Below are positions 45,299-54,470 of a stretch of 64,000 nt of DNA, one piece after another. This DNA is from CAZSDU01 sp964605775 (GTDB taxonomy: Bacteria > Bacteroidota > Bacteroidia > Bacteroidales > FEN-979): NCBI GenBank assembly GCA_964605775.1, contig CAZSDU010000007.1:1-64000 (forward strand), written 5' to 3'. Each line of letters opens with the position of its first letter. Positions within the stretch are counted from its first letter, which is position 1. The position numbers and the translations under genes were made by a program. The notes beneath the pieces were generated by a model, which made no database searches, was not told the DNA's origin, and saw only the letters and a list, made by a program, of their open reading frames with translations.

Positions 45299-45328
45299 CA
45301 AAATTAGAATATTCCGGGGAAATAACCA
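45299..45328 (-). promoter_or_regulatory. secDF promoter
   Basis: Minus strand: TTG (45326-45328), 19 bp, TAATTTTG (45299-45306), a match to the Bacteroidota consensus. The leader to ATG 45241 would be about 50 nt. Confidence 0.7.
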
Positions 45329-45389
45329 ATAGAAATATGAATTAGGATGGAAGAATCCGGAATTAGCGTTATGGAGGCAGTTCCCTGAG

Positions 45390-45815
45390 TCATTTTTTAA
45401 GGGTAATTGTACCGGATGTGGTTCCGGCCGGCATCCTAATAATTCTGAATTTTCTCCATTCATACTGCGGATTTTGCTGTTGCATCGATTTTTTATCCGC
45501 ATTTCTGAGGGTGAATTTTTCGTCGGGGTGAACCAACAGATCTTTTCCACCGGGAAATTCCGTGTCGGATAAGGTAGTTACTGCAAAATATCCGATGCTG
45601 TCATTCGGACCTATTGCTTCAAAGGCAAGATGAGAACTACCGGAATTGACGGTCCACCAGCCCTGCGTCATCCAGTACCCCCCGGTATTTTTAGCTACAT
45701 AGTGTGCAAAAGCCACATAAACCGGTTCTGAATGTTCATTTTTAAAGCTTATCTGGGCATTGCTACCCAGGGAGGTCAGCAATAAGATGACCGGCCACCA
45801 TATTTTGAAATTCAT
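45390..45815 (-). CDS. Secreted DUF1036 protein
   Basis: A 141-residue protein with signal peptide (MNFKIWWPVILLLTSLGSNAQ). The mature domain begins ISFKNEHSEPVYVAFAHYVAKNTGGYWMTQGWWTVNSGSSHLAF, the DUF1036 pattern (N..S...V.VA..Y......W...GWW.V..G). It is followed by a short basic tail ending GTITLKK. No catalytic motif is known for the family. It lies 38 bp downstream of the helical-repeat gene and 148 bp upstream of secDF. Confidence 0.75.
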   Translation of the reverse strand: MNFKIWWPVILLLTSLGSNAQISFKNEHSEPVYVAFAHYVAKNTGGYWMTQGWWTVNSGSSHLAFEAIGPNDSIGYFAVTTLSDTEFPGGKDLLVHPDEKFTLRNADKKSMQQQNPQYEWRKFRIIRMPAGTTSGTITLKK

Positions 45816-45853
45816 GGATAAATTTTTTTACAAACATAATGTTTTTATGAATT

Positions 45854-46387
45854 TTAACTCATTTCCCGATATAATTTCTGAAGCATTTTTTCTGCCTTGT
45901 TCCTGAATCCGGGAGTCTCTTCCTGCATCCTCCATTCAATGGAATCAGCTAGTTCCTTTTTAAGATCTGGTTCCTGGTCTGATATTTGATAAAGAATGTC
46001 CATGCAATACATTTTAGTTGCCACGGATTCATTTGCTGAAATCAGCCATTCAAAGCAAAGGTTCATCAGTGTTCCAAGATGTTCGCTGGGAAAAGGATAA
46101 CGGGAAAGCATGCGCAGGGTATGCCGCTTCAATCCGTCATGTTTGAATTGGGGAAGAATTTCAATCATGTCACTCAGGTAGGGAACTAAAAGCGAAGGAA
46201 TTTTCTCTGAGACCAGGTCGAGTACCCAGGCAGCCCTGCGGCTTACCGGTTCTTCATTCCTCAGGTAAGTATGAAAAAGTGCATTGAATAAGCGTGGTTC
46301 CTGGAGGATGAGATCGGTCACCAGGTCTGTGTTTCTGCGCGACATCTCAATCAGCAGGAGGTCTTCAAGTGACTCTGGTGTGCTCAT
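45854..46387 (-). CDS. Alpha-helical repeat protein, HEAT-like
   Basis: A 177-residue all-helical cytosolic protein with repeated paired helices (EEPVSRRAAWVLDLVSEKIPSLLVPYLSDMIEIL, HDGLKRHTLRMLSRYPFP, NESVATKMYCMDILYQISDQEPDLKKELADSIEW), reminiscent of HEAT/ARM repeats. No signal, membrane segment or enzymatic motif. A TAATTTTG -7 element (46415-46422) lies upstream but no good -33 partner. Function not recognised. It is divergent from the arginine decarboxylase gene. Confidence 0.7.
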   Translation of the reverse strand: MSTPESLEDLLLIEMSRRNTDLVTDLILQEPRLFNALFHTYLRNEEPVSRRAAWVLDLVSEKIPSLLVPYLSDMIEILPQFKHDGLKRHTLRMLSRYPFPSEHLGTLMNLCFEWLISANESVATKMYCMDILYQISDQEPDLKKELADSIEWRMQEETPGFRNKAEKMLQKLYREMS

Positions 46388-46451
46388 ATTCCTTTATTAT
46401 CCAAAATGTGGATTCAAAATTATTTCATTAAATTCAATTTTGATTTTTTTG

Positions 46452-46483
46452 TTGATAAAATAATAATTATAGTTTTACTTTTG
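46452..46483 (+). promoter_or_regulatory. Promoter of the arginine decarboxylase/DHS-like pair
   Basis: TTG (46452-46454), 21 bp, TACTTTTG (46476-46483) followed by C, a full -7 consensus. A leader of about 70 nt would precede ATG 46561. Confidence 0.65.
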
Positions 46484-46560
46484 CAAAAATATTTCAAAGC
46501 AGATTAATTACATTGGTTAAATTATTTCAATCCGGGTAACTTACATGAATAACTTTTCCT

Positions 46561-47952
46561 ATGAAAAATAAGTATATTGATCTCATTGAGCAAAGTTTCG
46601 ATTTTCCTCAGGATGAATTTAAGGTGATTGATAATGAGCTTTATTTTAATCAGGTTCCACTGATGGATATCATTAAACAATATGGCACTCCATTGAAAAT
46701 AAGCTACCTGCCTAAAATCAGTTCACAAATCCAAAGGGCCAAACGCCTGTTCAATGTAGCCATGGCCAAAGTGGATTACCAGGGCGATTATAACTATTGT
46801 TACTGTACCAAAAGTTCGCATTTCAGCTTTGTTCTTGAAGAGGTCCTCAAGAACGAGGTTCACCTTGAAACTTCCTCGGCTTTTGATATGCCGATCATTG
46901 AAGATCTGGTAAGCCGCGGCTTGTTCACCAAGGATAAATACATCATCTGTAATGGATTCAAACGCCCCCAGTACATTGAATATATCGTGAGCCTGATCAA
47001 TTCCGGATTTTCAAATACCATTGCGGTTTTGGATAACCTTTTTGAATTGGACAAGTATGAATCCCTTGTTCAATATAAAACCAAGATCGGTATCCGGATC
47101 GCTTCCGAGGAAGAACCGAAATTTGATTTTTATACCTCCAGACTGGGGATACGATACAACGACATTCTTCCCTATTACCTTAATAAAATCAAAGGCAATC
47201 CAAAGTTCGAACTGAAGATGCTTCATTTCTTTATCAATACTGGCATAAAGGATACGGCATATTATTGGAATGAACTGACCAAGAGCGTAAACGTGTACTG
47301 TGAGTTAAAAAAAATCTGTCCGGAATTGTCGGCTTTGAATATTGGAGGAGGATTCCCTATCAAGAATTCCCTAGCTTATAATTATGAATATGAATATATG
47401 GCAGAAGAGATCATTGCCCAGATAAAAAGCATATGTGAGCGCAATGAAGTGACAGAACCCGACATATTTACTGAATTCGGATCATTTACCGTTGGTGAAA
47501 GCGGCGCAGTTTTATTCTCTATTATTGACCAGAAAAGACAAAATGACCGTGAAATCTGGAATATGATTGACTCTTCTTTTATGAATACTTTACCCGATAC
47601 CTGGGCAATAAATCAGAAATTTATTTTGCTTGCTGTCAATAATTGGGATGTAGAGTATGAGCGGGTATTTTTGGGTGGGTTGACCTGCGACAGTGAAGAT
47701 TATTACAATGCAGAGGAACATTCCAATGCGGTATTCCTCCCTAAATTTACTCAGGATGAACCTTTGTACATCGGGATGTTCCACACCGGTGCCTATCAGG
47801 AAGCGATTGGTGGATACGGAGGCTTGCAGCATTGTTTACTGCCTGCTCCCAAACATGTCCTGATTGACCTGGATGAAAATGATGAAATGACCACCAAGCT
47901 CTTTTCAAAAGAGCAGAGTTACAAATCAATGCTGAAAATTCTGGGATATTGA
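46561..47952 (+). CDS. Arginine decarboxylase-like PLP enzyme (fold III)
   Basis: A 463-residue alanine-racemase-fold decarboxylase. The PLP lysine is K84 in YCYCTKSSHF (compare YPIKVNQ of SpeA). Next come HLETSSAFDM and NGFKRPQYIEYI, an IGGGFPIKN phosphate-binding loop (about residues 260-268), TEFGSFTVGESGAVL in place of the E-P-G-R region, and LTCDSEDYY (about 380), the CDS[SE]D motif that supplies the catalytic Cys and substrate-binding Asp. Much shorter than E. coli SpeA (658 residues), as in many Bacteroidota. Substrate is probably arginine, giving agmatine; ornithine, lysine or diaminopimelate cannot be excluded by sequence alone. 19 bp upstream of a DHS-like gene. Confidence 0.8.
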   Translation: MKNKYIDLIEQSFDFPQDEFKVIDNELYFNQVPLMDIIKQYGTPLKISYLPKISSQIQRAKRLFNVAMAKVDYQGDYNYCYCTKSSHFSFVLEEVLKNEVHLETSSAFDMPIIEDLVSRGLFTKDKYIICNGFKRPQYIEYIVSLINSGFSNTIAVLDNLFELDKYESLVQYKTKIGIRIASEEEPKFDFYTSRLGIRYNDILPYYLNKIKGNPKFELKMLHFFINTGIKDTAYYWNELTKSVNVYCELKKICPELSALNIGGGFPIKNSLAYNYEYEYMAEEIIAQIKSICERNEVTEPDIFTEFGSFTVGESGAVLFSIIDQKRQNDREIWNMIDSSFMNTLPDTWAINQKFILLAVNNWDVEYERVFLGGLTCDSEDYYNAEEHSNAVFLPKFTQDEPLYIGMFHTGAYQEAIGGYGGLQHCLLPAPKHVLIDLDENDEMTTKLFSKEQSYKSMLKILGY

Positions 47953-47971
47953 TTATTTTTGAAAAAAATTC

Positions 47972-48997
47972 ATGATGAAGAAAAAGGCTTTATTAAAAGA
48001 ACAGGTCAAGCATATCGATATCAAATCATTTGATTCCAAACCAATCATTGATTCCATGCGCGATATGTCGTTCACCTCCCGGGATACGGCGTCCGCTGCA
48101 GATATTCTGAACCGCATGATCAGGCATAAGGGCTGTACCATTTTTTTGACCCTTGCAGGAAGCACCAGCGCCGGCGGATGTATGCAGGTATATGTAGAGA
48201 TGGTAAAAAATAACATGATCGATGCTGTCATTGCCACCGGTGCTTCCATTGTGGATATGGATTTCTTCGAAGCCCTTGGTTTTAAACATTACAAGGGTTC
48301 TTACAATGTGGATGACAAGGATCTCAGGAATAACTACATTGACCGGATTTACGACACTTTTATCGATGAAGAGGAACTTCAGGTTTGCGATATGACCATC
48401 AATAAAATCGCAAATTCCTTGGAACCCCGGCCTTATTCTTCACGCGAGTTTATCCGCGAGATGGGCAAATGGCTGGTGAAAAATTCGAAAAAGAAAGATT
48501 CTCTCGTTCAGGTGTGTTATGAGCATAACGTCCCGATATTCTGCCCTGCATTCTCCGACAGCAGTGCTGGTTTTGGCTTGGTCAGACATCAGTGGGACAA
48601 TCCCAAAAAACATGTCTCCATTGACTCGGTCAAAGATTTCCTTGAACTGACCAAAATAAAAATGGCCGCTCATACGTCAGGATTATTTATGATTGGGGGA
48701 GGGGTTCCCAAAAATTTCGTGCAGGATACTGTAATCTGTGCTGAAGTTCTTGGGAAAGAAGTCCCCATGCACCAATATGCCATTCAGATCACCGTGGCGG
48801 ATGTCAGGGATGGGGCATGCTCCAGTTCGACCCTGAAAGAAGCAGCTTCATGGGGGAAGGTTGATACGGTGTACGAGAAAATGGTCTATGCAGAAGCCAC
48901 TTCAGTCGTTCCACTAATCATCAGTTACGTGTATCACCGGGGAGATTGGAAAAAGAGAAAGAAATACGAATGGGCTAAAATGCTTGATCAGTCATAA
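47972..48997 (+). CDS. Deoxyhypusine synthase-like polyamine enzyme
   Basis: A 341-residue DHS-family protein. The NAD-binding/active-site features are present: FLTLAGSTSAGGCMQVYVEMVKNNMIDAVIATGASIVDMDFFEALGFKHYKG (residues about 55-115 in part), PIFCPAFSDSSAGFGL, GVPKNFVQDT and the catalytic-lysine motif EAASWGK (human DHS EAVSWGK, K329). Bacteria lack eIF5A, so these proteins are thought to move the aminobutyl group of spermidine to other amines (homospermidine-type synthases). Being translated with an arginine decarboxylase suggests agmatine or putrescine as the acceptor or donor; this is inference. It converges on the NatB-type gene 12 bp away. Confidence 0.85.
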   Translation: MMKKKALLKEQVKHIDIKSFDSKPIIDSMRDMSFTSRDTASAADILNRMIRHKGCTIFLTLAGSTSAGGCMQVYVEMVKNNMIDAVIATGASIVDMDFFEALGFKHYKGSYNVDDKDLRNNYIDRIYDTFIDEEELQVCDMTINKIANSLEPRPYSSREFIREMGKWLVKNSKKKDSLVQVCYEHNVPIFCPAFSDSSAGFGLVRHQWDNPKKHVSIDSVKDFLELTKIKMAAHTSGLFMIGGGVPKNFVQDTVICAEVLGKEVPMHQYAIQITVADVRDGACSSSTLKEAASWGKVDTVYEKMVYAEATSVVPLIISYVYHRGDWKKRKKYEWAKMLDQS

Positions 48998-49009
48998 GCG
49001 ATTTTCTTT

Positions 49010-50380
49010 TCAGTGCTTATATCTGATCCACTTCCATAATTCCTTATAATTAATCTTCTTCCCATACATCAGAATCCCTGTTCGGTAAATTTTTGCCGCC
49101 AGCCAGGTCGTTCCTAAAAAACCCAGCAGCAGGCATACCATGGAGAGAATAACTTCCCATACCGGAACCCCAAAAGGAATTCTGATCATCATGATGACCG
49201 GTGATGTCAGCGGAATGATCGACATCCAGAATGAAACCGGTCCCTCAGGATTCTGGATGACAAATTGAGCCATGATAATGGCAAGGATTAATGGAATGGT
49301 GATCGGTAACATGAATTGTTGGGTGTCCGATTCACTGTCAACAGCTCCTCCGATTGCGGCAAATAAGGCCGCGTACATCAGATATCCGAAGATGAAAAAG
49401 AACAGGAATGAGCCTATCATCACCGGAAAGTCAATGCTGTTGATAGCCTCCAAGGCCTCATTCATATCGCTGGAGGTATCCTTTTTTAAAGTTTCGGGAA
49501 GGTCAAGTTGTGCGGCATTCAGGGATTGGTTTTGCTGCAATAGATTCTGTGCGGATTTACTCCCTGCTTTCTCCGTCAGGGTAGTTGTGACGATCGTCAC
49601 GATGCCGAAAGTCAGGATTACCCATAAGAGGAATTGCGTTAAGCCCACCAGTCCTACTCCGATTATTTTTCCCATCATAAGCTGAAAAGGTTTGACAGAA
49701 GAAATAATGACTTCAACGATACGACTGGTTTTTTCCTCTATAACCCCCCGCATAACCTGGGATCCGAAAAGAAAAATGAAAAAATAGATCAGGATTCCGG
49801 CGAACATGCCAAGGATCATACTGACCTCGGTATAGCTTTTAGATTCCTTTCCATCTTCCCCGATTTTCATCGTATTGATGTCCACTGAGGTCTTGATGGA
49901 TCTTAAAATATCATCCACATTGACCGGCGATTTTTCGTCTTTTTGTAAATCTTTCAGTCTGGCTCCCAGTTTCAGTTCCTCAATTTGCCTGGTCATAACA
50001 TTTTTGATGTAGCTTCTGACACTGAGGTTGACATTATTTTCCGAATATAGAATGGCATTGGAAGGGAGGGTCACTTCAGTTTTCGGAATATACAATAGGG
50101 CATAGTCACCGCTTTTCGTAAAATTGGCTTTGGCAGATCCGATATCGCTGACCAGATCATGAAATTTGATATTGTCTGAATTCTTGAATTTCTGATAGAA
50201 TATTCCGCTTTCATCTATTACAGCCACGGTTTTTGTCTCATTGGTACGGGTGGCAAGATAAATTGGAACGATCATGATACCGGCCATCAGCAGCGGACCA
50301 AGGATTGTCATGACCATAAAGGATCTCTTTCTTACACGGGTAAGATACTCACGCTGAAGGATAAGGATGATTTTTTTCAT
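49010..50380 (-). CDS. ABC-2 type exporter permease (NatB-like)
   Basis: A 456-residue permease. ATG at 50380 (MKKIILILQREYLTRVRKRSF) fits the family; a longer frame (start at 50407) overlaps the ATPase gene and is rejected. An N-terminal helix (FMVMTILGPLLMAGIMIVPIYL), a large periplasmic region, then five to six helices (ILIYFFIFLFGSQVMRGVIEEKTSRIVEVIISSVKPFQLMMGKIIGVGLVGLTQFLLWVI) are typical of NatB/ABC-2 exporters. The substrate is not predictable. It lies 1 bp from its partner ATPase. Confidence 0.9.
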   Translation of the reverse strand: MKKIILILQREYLTRVRKRSFMVMTILGPLLMAGIMIVPIYLATRTNETKTVAVIDESGIFYQKFKNSDNIKFHDLVSDIGSAKANFTKSGDYALLYIPKTEVTLPSNAILYSENNVNLSVRSYIKNVMTRQIEELKLGARLKDLQKDEKSPVNVDDILRSIKTSVDINTMKIGEDGKESKSYTEVSMILGMFAGILIYFFIFLFGSQVMRGVIEEKTSRIVEVIISSVKPFQLMMGKIIGVGLVGLTQFLLWVILTFGIVTIVTTTLTEKAGSKSAQNLLQQNQSLNAAQLDLPETLKKDTSSDMNEALEAINSIDFPVMIGSFLFFFIFGYLMYAALFAAIGGAVDSESDTQQFMLPITIPLILAIIMAQFVIQNPEGPVSFWMSIIPLTSPVIMMIRIPFGVPVWEVILSMVCLLLGFLGTTWLAAKIYRTGILMYGKKINYKELWKWIRYKH

Positions 50381-50381
50381 G

Positions 50382-51320
50382 TCAGCTATGGGTATTGGGT
50401 GAAGCATTTAATCCGGTCACGGCCCTGATGAAAATATCGTTCATGCTTGGGATGACTTCGTTGAGCGCATAAATGGTTACATGGGGTAAAAGAAACCTGA
50501 GCAGTTCATTGGGGCTGCTTTCATCCGGAATCCTGATATCAGCCTGGTACTGATCCGTATCGCGTTCTGTGCTGAGCACTTGGAAGGCAGGGGGAAGGAT
50601 CATCTGAAGGTCGTCAACAGAAGTGTCGTATGATAGCTTAAACGTATTGGTTTTAAATGTTTTCTTGATTTCGCTGACCTTGCCCTTCAGAATGACTTTT
50701 GCATTATTAATCAGAGCGATATGGTCACAGAGTTCTTCAACAGAAGACATGTTGTGAGTGGAAAAAATAATGGTTGAACCTTTTTCTTTTTGCGCGATAA
50801 TTTCTTCTTTTAGCATATTGGCATTGATGGGATCAAAACCGCTGAAAGGTTCGTCAAAAATCAACAGGGAAGGATCGTGGATGATGGTGACCAGGAACTG
50901 AACTTTCTGCTGCATTCCTTTCGACAATTCTTCCACTTTCCGGTTCCACCAACCCTTCATCTCAAATTTCTCGAACCAGAACTTAAGGCGTCTCTGGGCT
51001 TCATGTTTATCGAGACCTTTGAGTTGTGCCAGGTACAAGGCTTGTTCGCCAACCGACATTTTTTTGTAGAGTCCCCTTTCTTCAGGAAGGTATCCTATAT
51101 GCTCAATGTCGGAGGGTTTAAGCGGTTGACTTTTGAAGAAGAGGGATCCCTGATCCGGAGCAATGATCTGGTTGATGATCCGTATCAGGGTGGTTTTACC
51201 TGCACCGTTTGGCCCCAGTAAACCAAAAATACTCCCCTCAGGAACATCTATGCTGACCTTATCCAGGGCGAGATGGTTGGCGTATTGTTTGGAAACCTGC
51301 TGAGCGGAAAAAATATCCAT
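50382..51320 (-). CDS. ABC exporter ATP-binding protein (NatA-like)
   Basis: A 312-residue ATPase. Walker A GPNGAGKTT (about residues 35-43), Q-loop IGYLPEERGLYKKMSV, signature LSKGMQQKVQ, Walker B LLIFDEPFSGFDP and switch His in IIFSTHNMSSVEELCDHI are all intact. A C-terminal extension of about 80 residues is found in NatA/DrrA-type ATPases. It energises the permease encoded 1 bp downstream, probably exporting a drug, sodium or lipid-like substrate. Confidence 0.93.
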   Translation of the reverse strand: MDIFSAQQVSKQYANHLALDKVSIDVPEGSIFGLLGPNGAGKTTLIRIINQIIAPDQGSLFFKSQPLKPSDIEHIGYLPEERGLYKKMSVGEQALYLAQLKGLDKHEAQRRLKFWFEKFEMKGWWNRKVEELSKGMQQKVQFLVTIIHDPSLLIFDEPFSGFDPINANMLKEEIIAQKEKGSTIIFSTHNMSSVEELCDHIALINNAKVILKGKVSEIKKTFKTNTFKLSYDTSVDDLQMILPPAFQVLSTERDTDQYQADIRIPDESSPNELLRFLLPHVTIYALNEVIPSMNDIFIRAVTGLNASPNTHS

Positions 51321-51326
51321 CGTTGA

Positions 51327-52490
51327 TTATGATTCAAAGTAATTTTTCATCCTGGAGAAAAAGTTTCTTTCTTTATCTTCTTCAGAAGGTTGGAAATTGG
51401 TTGATTTGCTTAATTTTTCAAGCATGGTCTTTTCTTCCTTGCTCAGTCGTTTTGGCGTCCAGACGTGTATGGTAACCAGTTGATCCCCTCTGTTTTCATA
51501 TCCGTTCACACTGGGAATTCCTTTTCCTCTTAAACGCAGCACCTTGCCACTCTGGGTTCCAGGCTCTATTTTAATTTTAGCTTTTCCATCGATGGTTGGA
51601 ACTTCAAGGCTTGTTCCCAGGGCTGCATCTGAAATAGAGATATAATACTCAAAATGGATATCGTTTCCGTCCCGCTCAAACAGAGGATGTCTGACCTCTT
51701 CGATCTGGACAATCAAATCTCCGGCAATACCTCCTCTTGCAGCGGCATTGCCTTTGCCTCCAAGGGAAAGTTGCATTCCTTCTGAAACCCCGGCTGGGAT
51801 TTTAATAGAGATGACTTCCTCCCCTTTAACTACCCCGTTTCCTGCACAATCATGACATTTATCGGTGATGATCTTTCCTTCTCCACCACAGTTCGGGCAA
51901 GTTCCTGTGGTTTGCATTTGTCCCAGAAAAGTGGATGTCACACGGGTCACTTGGCCGCTGCCTTTACAGGTGGAACAGCTAGTAAAAGCGCTTCCGTCTT
52001 TGGCTCCGGTACCCTTGCATGTGGTACAGGCCGTGAATTTGTTGACTTTGATCTTTTTTTCCACTCCATGGGCGATTTCCTCCAGCGTCATCTTAACTTT
52101 GACCCTGAGGTTGGAGCCTCGGTTGACTGTTTTGCCACGGCTTCTTCCCCCTCTGAAAAAAGAGCTGAAAGGATCATTCCCGCCTCCGCCGAAAATATCG
52201 CCAAAATGAGAGAAGATATCCTCCACACTCATGCCTCCTCCAAATCCTGAGAATCCGCCATTGTTGCCCAGACCGGCATGACCAAACTGATCATACCTCT
52301 GCCTTTTTTCGCTGTCACTCAGCACTTCATAAGCTTCGGCTGCTTCTTTGAATTTCTCTTCGGTATCTTTCTTACCCGGATTTTTATCCGGGTGATATTT
52401 CAATGCTTGCTGACGAAAAGCTTTCTTGATTTCCTCAGGGCTGGCATCCTTACTGACTTCTAGTATTTCGTAATAATCTCTCTTTGTCAA
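51327..52490 (-). CDS. dnaJ: Chaperone DnaJ
   Basis: A 387-residue type I Hsp40. The J-domain has YHPDKNPG with HPD (about residue 33) and a Gly/Phe-rich linker follows. The zinc domain carries four CxxCxGxG-type repeats (CTTCKGTG, CSTCKGSG, CPNCGGEG, CHDCAGNG), then the substrate-binding and dimer domains. It stimulates DnaK ATPase; dnaK itself is not in the window. It follows grpE by 29 bp. Confidence 0.97.
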   Translation of the reverse strand: MTKRDYYEILEVSKDASPEEIKKAFRQQALKYHPDKNPGKKDTEEKFKEAAEAYEVLSDSEKRQRYDQFGHAGLGNNGGFSGFGGGMSVEDIFSHFGDIFGGGGNDPFSSFFRGGRSRGKTVNRGSNLRVKVKMTLEEIAHGVEKKIKVNKFTACTTCKGTGAKDGSAFTSCSTCKGSGQVTRVTSTFLGQMQTTGTCPNCGGEGKIITDKCHDCAGNGVVKGEEVISIKIPAGVSEGMQLSLGGKGNAAARGGIAGDLIVQIEEVRHPLFERDGNDIHFEYYISISDAALGTSLEVPTIDGKAKIKIEPGTQSGKVLRLRGKGIPSVNGYENRGDQLVTIHVWTPKRLSKEEKTMLEKLSKSTNFQPSEEDKERNFFSRMKNYFES

Positions 52491-52519
52491 CCTGTTAATG
52501 ATTAATGATGAATTATATT

Positions 52520-53083
52520 TTAGTTACCAACCACCACCTTGGCATAGCGGATCACCTTCTCATTCAGCAGGTAACCTTTCTCAATTTCATCGACAATGGT
52601 GTTTTTTTTCTCCGGATCGTCAACTATAATATTGGTGATGGCTTCGTGGAAATCTGTGTTAAAGACCTCACCTATGGTTTTCATTTGCACCAGACCCTGT
52701 TGACTGAGGATACTGAAAAATTTATTGAATATCAAAACGATACCATCATGTAAGGCGGAGTCAACCTCCGATTTGCTTTCAAATGCTTTGATGGCTCTTT
52801 CAAAATCATCAAGGACGGGCAGTAGCTTTGTGATTAACTCGGCAGAGGCAGTCCGGCTGAGCTCCAGTTTTTCTTTCAGGGTGCGTTTACGGTAATTGTC
52901 GAACTCTGAATATAAACGAAGGAATTTATCATTCAGTTCGGCAATCTGAGCGCTCAGTTCCTGTTTTTGCTCTCTACTTTCTGCCTGTGTTTCCCGGAGT
53001 TCAACGGGTTCCTGAGCTTCTTCTGTTAAAGAATCCTCTTCTTTGACTTTTGTTTTTTCAGGTTTATGCTCTTTTTTCGACAT
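52520..53083 (-). CDS. grpE: Nucleotide exchange factor GrpE
   Basis: A 187-residue GrpE. An acidic/basic N-terminal extension and long coiled coil (ETQAESREQKQELSAQIAELNDKFLRLYSEFDNYRKRT) precede the beta-domain with LLPVLDDFERAI, GEVFNTDFHEAI and the C-terminal signature EIEKGYLLNEKVIRYAKVVV. It exchanges ADP for ATP on DnaK. A TTTG (53153-53156) and an imperfect TAATTTG (53124-53130) lie in the 76-bp gap after murA. Confidence 0.95.
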   Translation of the reverse strand: MSKKEHKPEKTKVKEEDSLTEEAQEPVELRETQAESREQKQELSAQIAELNDKFLRLYSEFDNYRKRTLKEKLELSRTASAELITKLLPVLDDFERAIKAFESKSEVDSALHDGIVLIFNKFFSILSQQGLVQMKTIGEVFNTDFHEAITNIIVDDPEKKNTIVDEIEKGYLLNEKVIRYAKVVVGN

Positions 53084-53159
53084 AACAGATTTCTTAATCG
53101 AATTTTTATTCGTTCGGATGGATCAAATTACTTGCCAGAGGTTGAATTGAGACAAATTG

Positions 53160-54470
53160 TCAGTCGGGGATACGTTTAATACGCGCTCCCAGTTGATTTA
53201 ACCGGACATCAATGTGTTCATAACCCCGGTCAATTTGCTCAATGTTATCAATGAGGCTGCAACCCTCAGCGGATAATGCTGCAATCAGCAAGGCTACGCC
53301 AGCACGGATATCGGGAGATGACATCCTGATCCCTTTCAGGGGGTATTGGTGGTTCAGTCCTATCACCGTGGCTCTGTGAGGATCGCATAAGATGATCTTC
53401 GCTCCCATGTCAATTAGTTTATCGACGAAAAACAACCGGCTTTCAAACATTTTTTGATGAACCAGCACATGGCCTTTGGCTTGTGTCGCCACCACCAGGA
53501 TAATGCTGATCAGGTCGGGGGTAAATCCCGGCCAGGGTGCATCGGCAATGGTCATGATAGATCCGTCCATAAAATTTTCCACTTCATAATGATCCTGGGC
53601 AGGCACAAAGATATCATCCCCCTGCCTCTCCATTCGGATGCCCAGTTTTGAAAAGACATCAGGGATAAGTCCCAGTTGTAAATAATCGGTTTTCTTGATG
53701 GTAATGGCGGATCCTGTCATGGCGGCAAGGCCGATAAAGCTACCGACCTCTATCATGTCTGACAGCAGGGTATGGGTGCAGCCATGAAGTGATTCAACTC
53801 CTTCGATGGTGAGGAGGTTGGACCCGATTCCCTGAATGCGTGCGCCCATGCTGACCAGCATTTTGCATAACTGGGCAATATAGGGTTCGCAAGCTGCATT
53901 GAAAATTGTGGTGGTGCCCCTGGCTTTCACCGCAGCCATCAGAATGTTGGCAGTCCCGGTCACCGAGGCTTCATCCAGCAGCATGTAACTGCCGGTCAAT
54001 TCTCTTGAAGTGACCGTAAAGCGATGTTCATTGGCTGAAAATTCAAAATCCGCGCCAAGTTTCTGTAAACCCTTGAAGTGAGTATCCAATCGCCGCCGAC
54101 CGATTTTATCTCCTCCTGGAGTATAAATATATCCTTTTCCGAATCTGGCGAGCAGTGGTCCAAGGATCATGATCGATCCCCTCAAACTGGCTGCTTTTTC
54201 CCTGAATTCCGTGGTTAGCAGATAATCAAAATGAACGGAAGCAGCTTCAAAGGTATAGGAGGAAATTCCGTTTTTTTCGACTTTGACTCCCAGTGACTGT
54301 AGAAGATCAATGAGCTTGTTGACATCCCTGATGTCGGGTATGTTATGAATGGTCACTTTCTCAGGAGTCAGCAATACGGCACAAAGAACCTGAAGGGCTT
54401 CATTTTTTGCGCCCTGGGGAAGGATCTCACCGTTAAGCTTCAGACCACCGGTGATCTCGAATGAACTCAC
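53160..54470 (-). CDS. murA: UDP-N-acetylglucosamine 1-carboxyvinyltransferase
   Basis: A 436-residue EPSP-synthase-fold enzyme, first committed step of peptidoglycan synthesis. LNGEILPQGAKNEALQVLCAVLLTPEKVTIHNIPDIRDV carries the conserved Lys-Asn (KN) pair. The active-site loop reads YIYTPGGDKIGRRRLDTH: the residue at the place of E. coli Cys115 is Asp (D121, codon 54108-54110). MurA enzymes with Asp at this place are not alkylated by fosfomycin. Other conserved elements are EASVTGTANILMAAVKARGTTTI and TDYLQLGLIPDV. ATG overlaps the DUF4290 stop by 4 bp (ATGA). Confidence 0.94.
   Translation of the reverse strand: MSSFEITGGLKLNGEILPQGAKNEALQVLCAVLLTPEKVTIHNIPDIRDVNKLIDLLQSLGVKVEKNGISSYTFEAASVHFDYLLTTEFREKAASLRGSIMILGPLLARFGKGYIYTPGGDKIGRRRLDTHFKGLQKLGADFEFSANEHRFTVTSRELTGSYMLLDEASVTGTANILMAAVKARGTTTIFNAACEPYIAQLCKMLVSMGARIQGIGSNLLTIEGVESLHGCTHTLLSDMIEVGSFIGLAAMTGSAITIKKTDYLQLGLIPDVFSKLGIRMERQGDDIFVPAQDHYEVENFMDGSIMTIADAPWPGFTPDLISIILVVATQAKGHVLVHQKMFESRLFFVDKLIDMGAKIILCDPHRATVIGLNHQYPLKGIRMSSPDIRAGVALLIAALSAEGCSLIDNIEQIDRGYEHIDVRLNQLGARIKRIPD

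Noticed and set aside
45275..45550. Minus-strand 91-codon open frame overlapping the DUF1036 gene
   Set aside because: It overlaps in another frame and has no signal or family pattern, whereas the DUF1036 frame has both.
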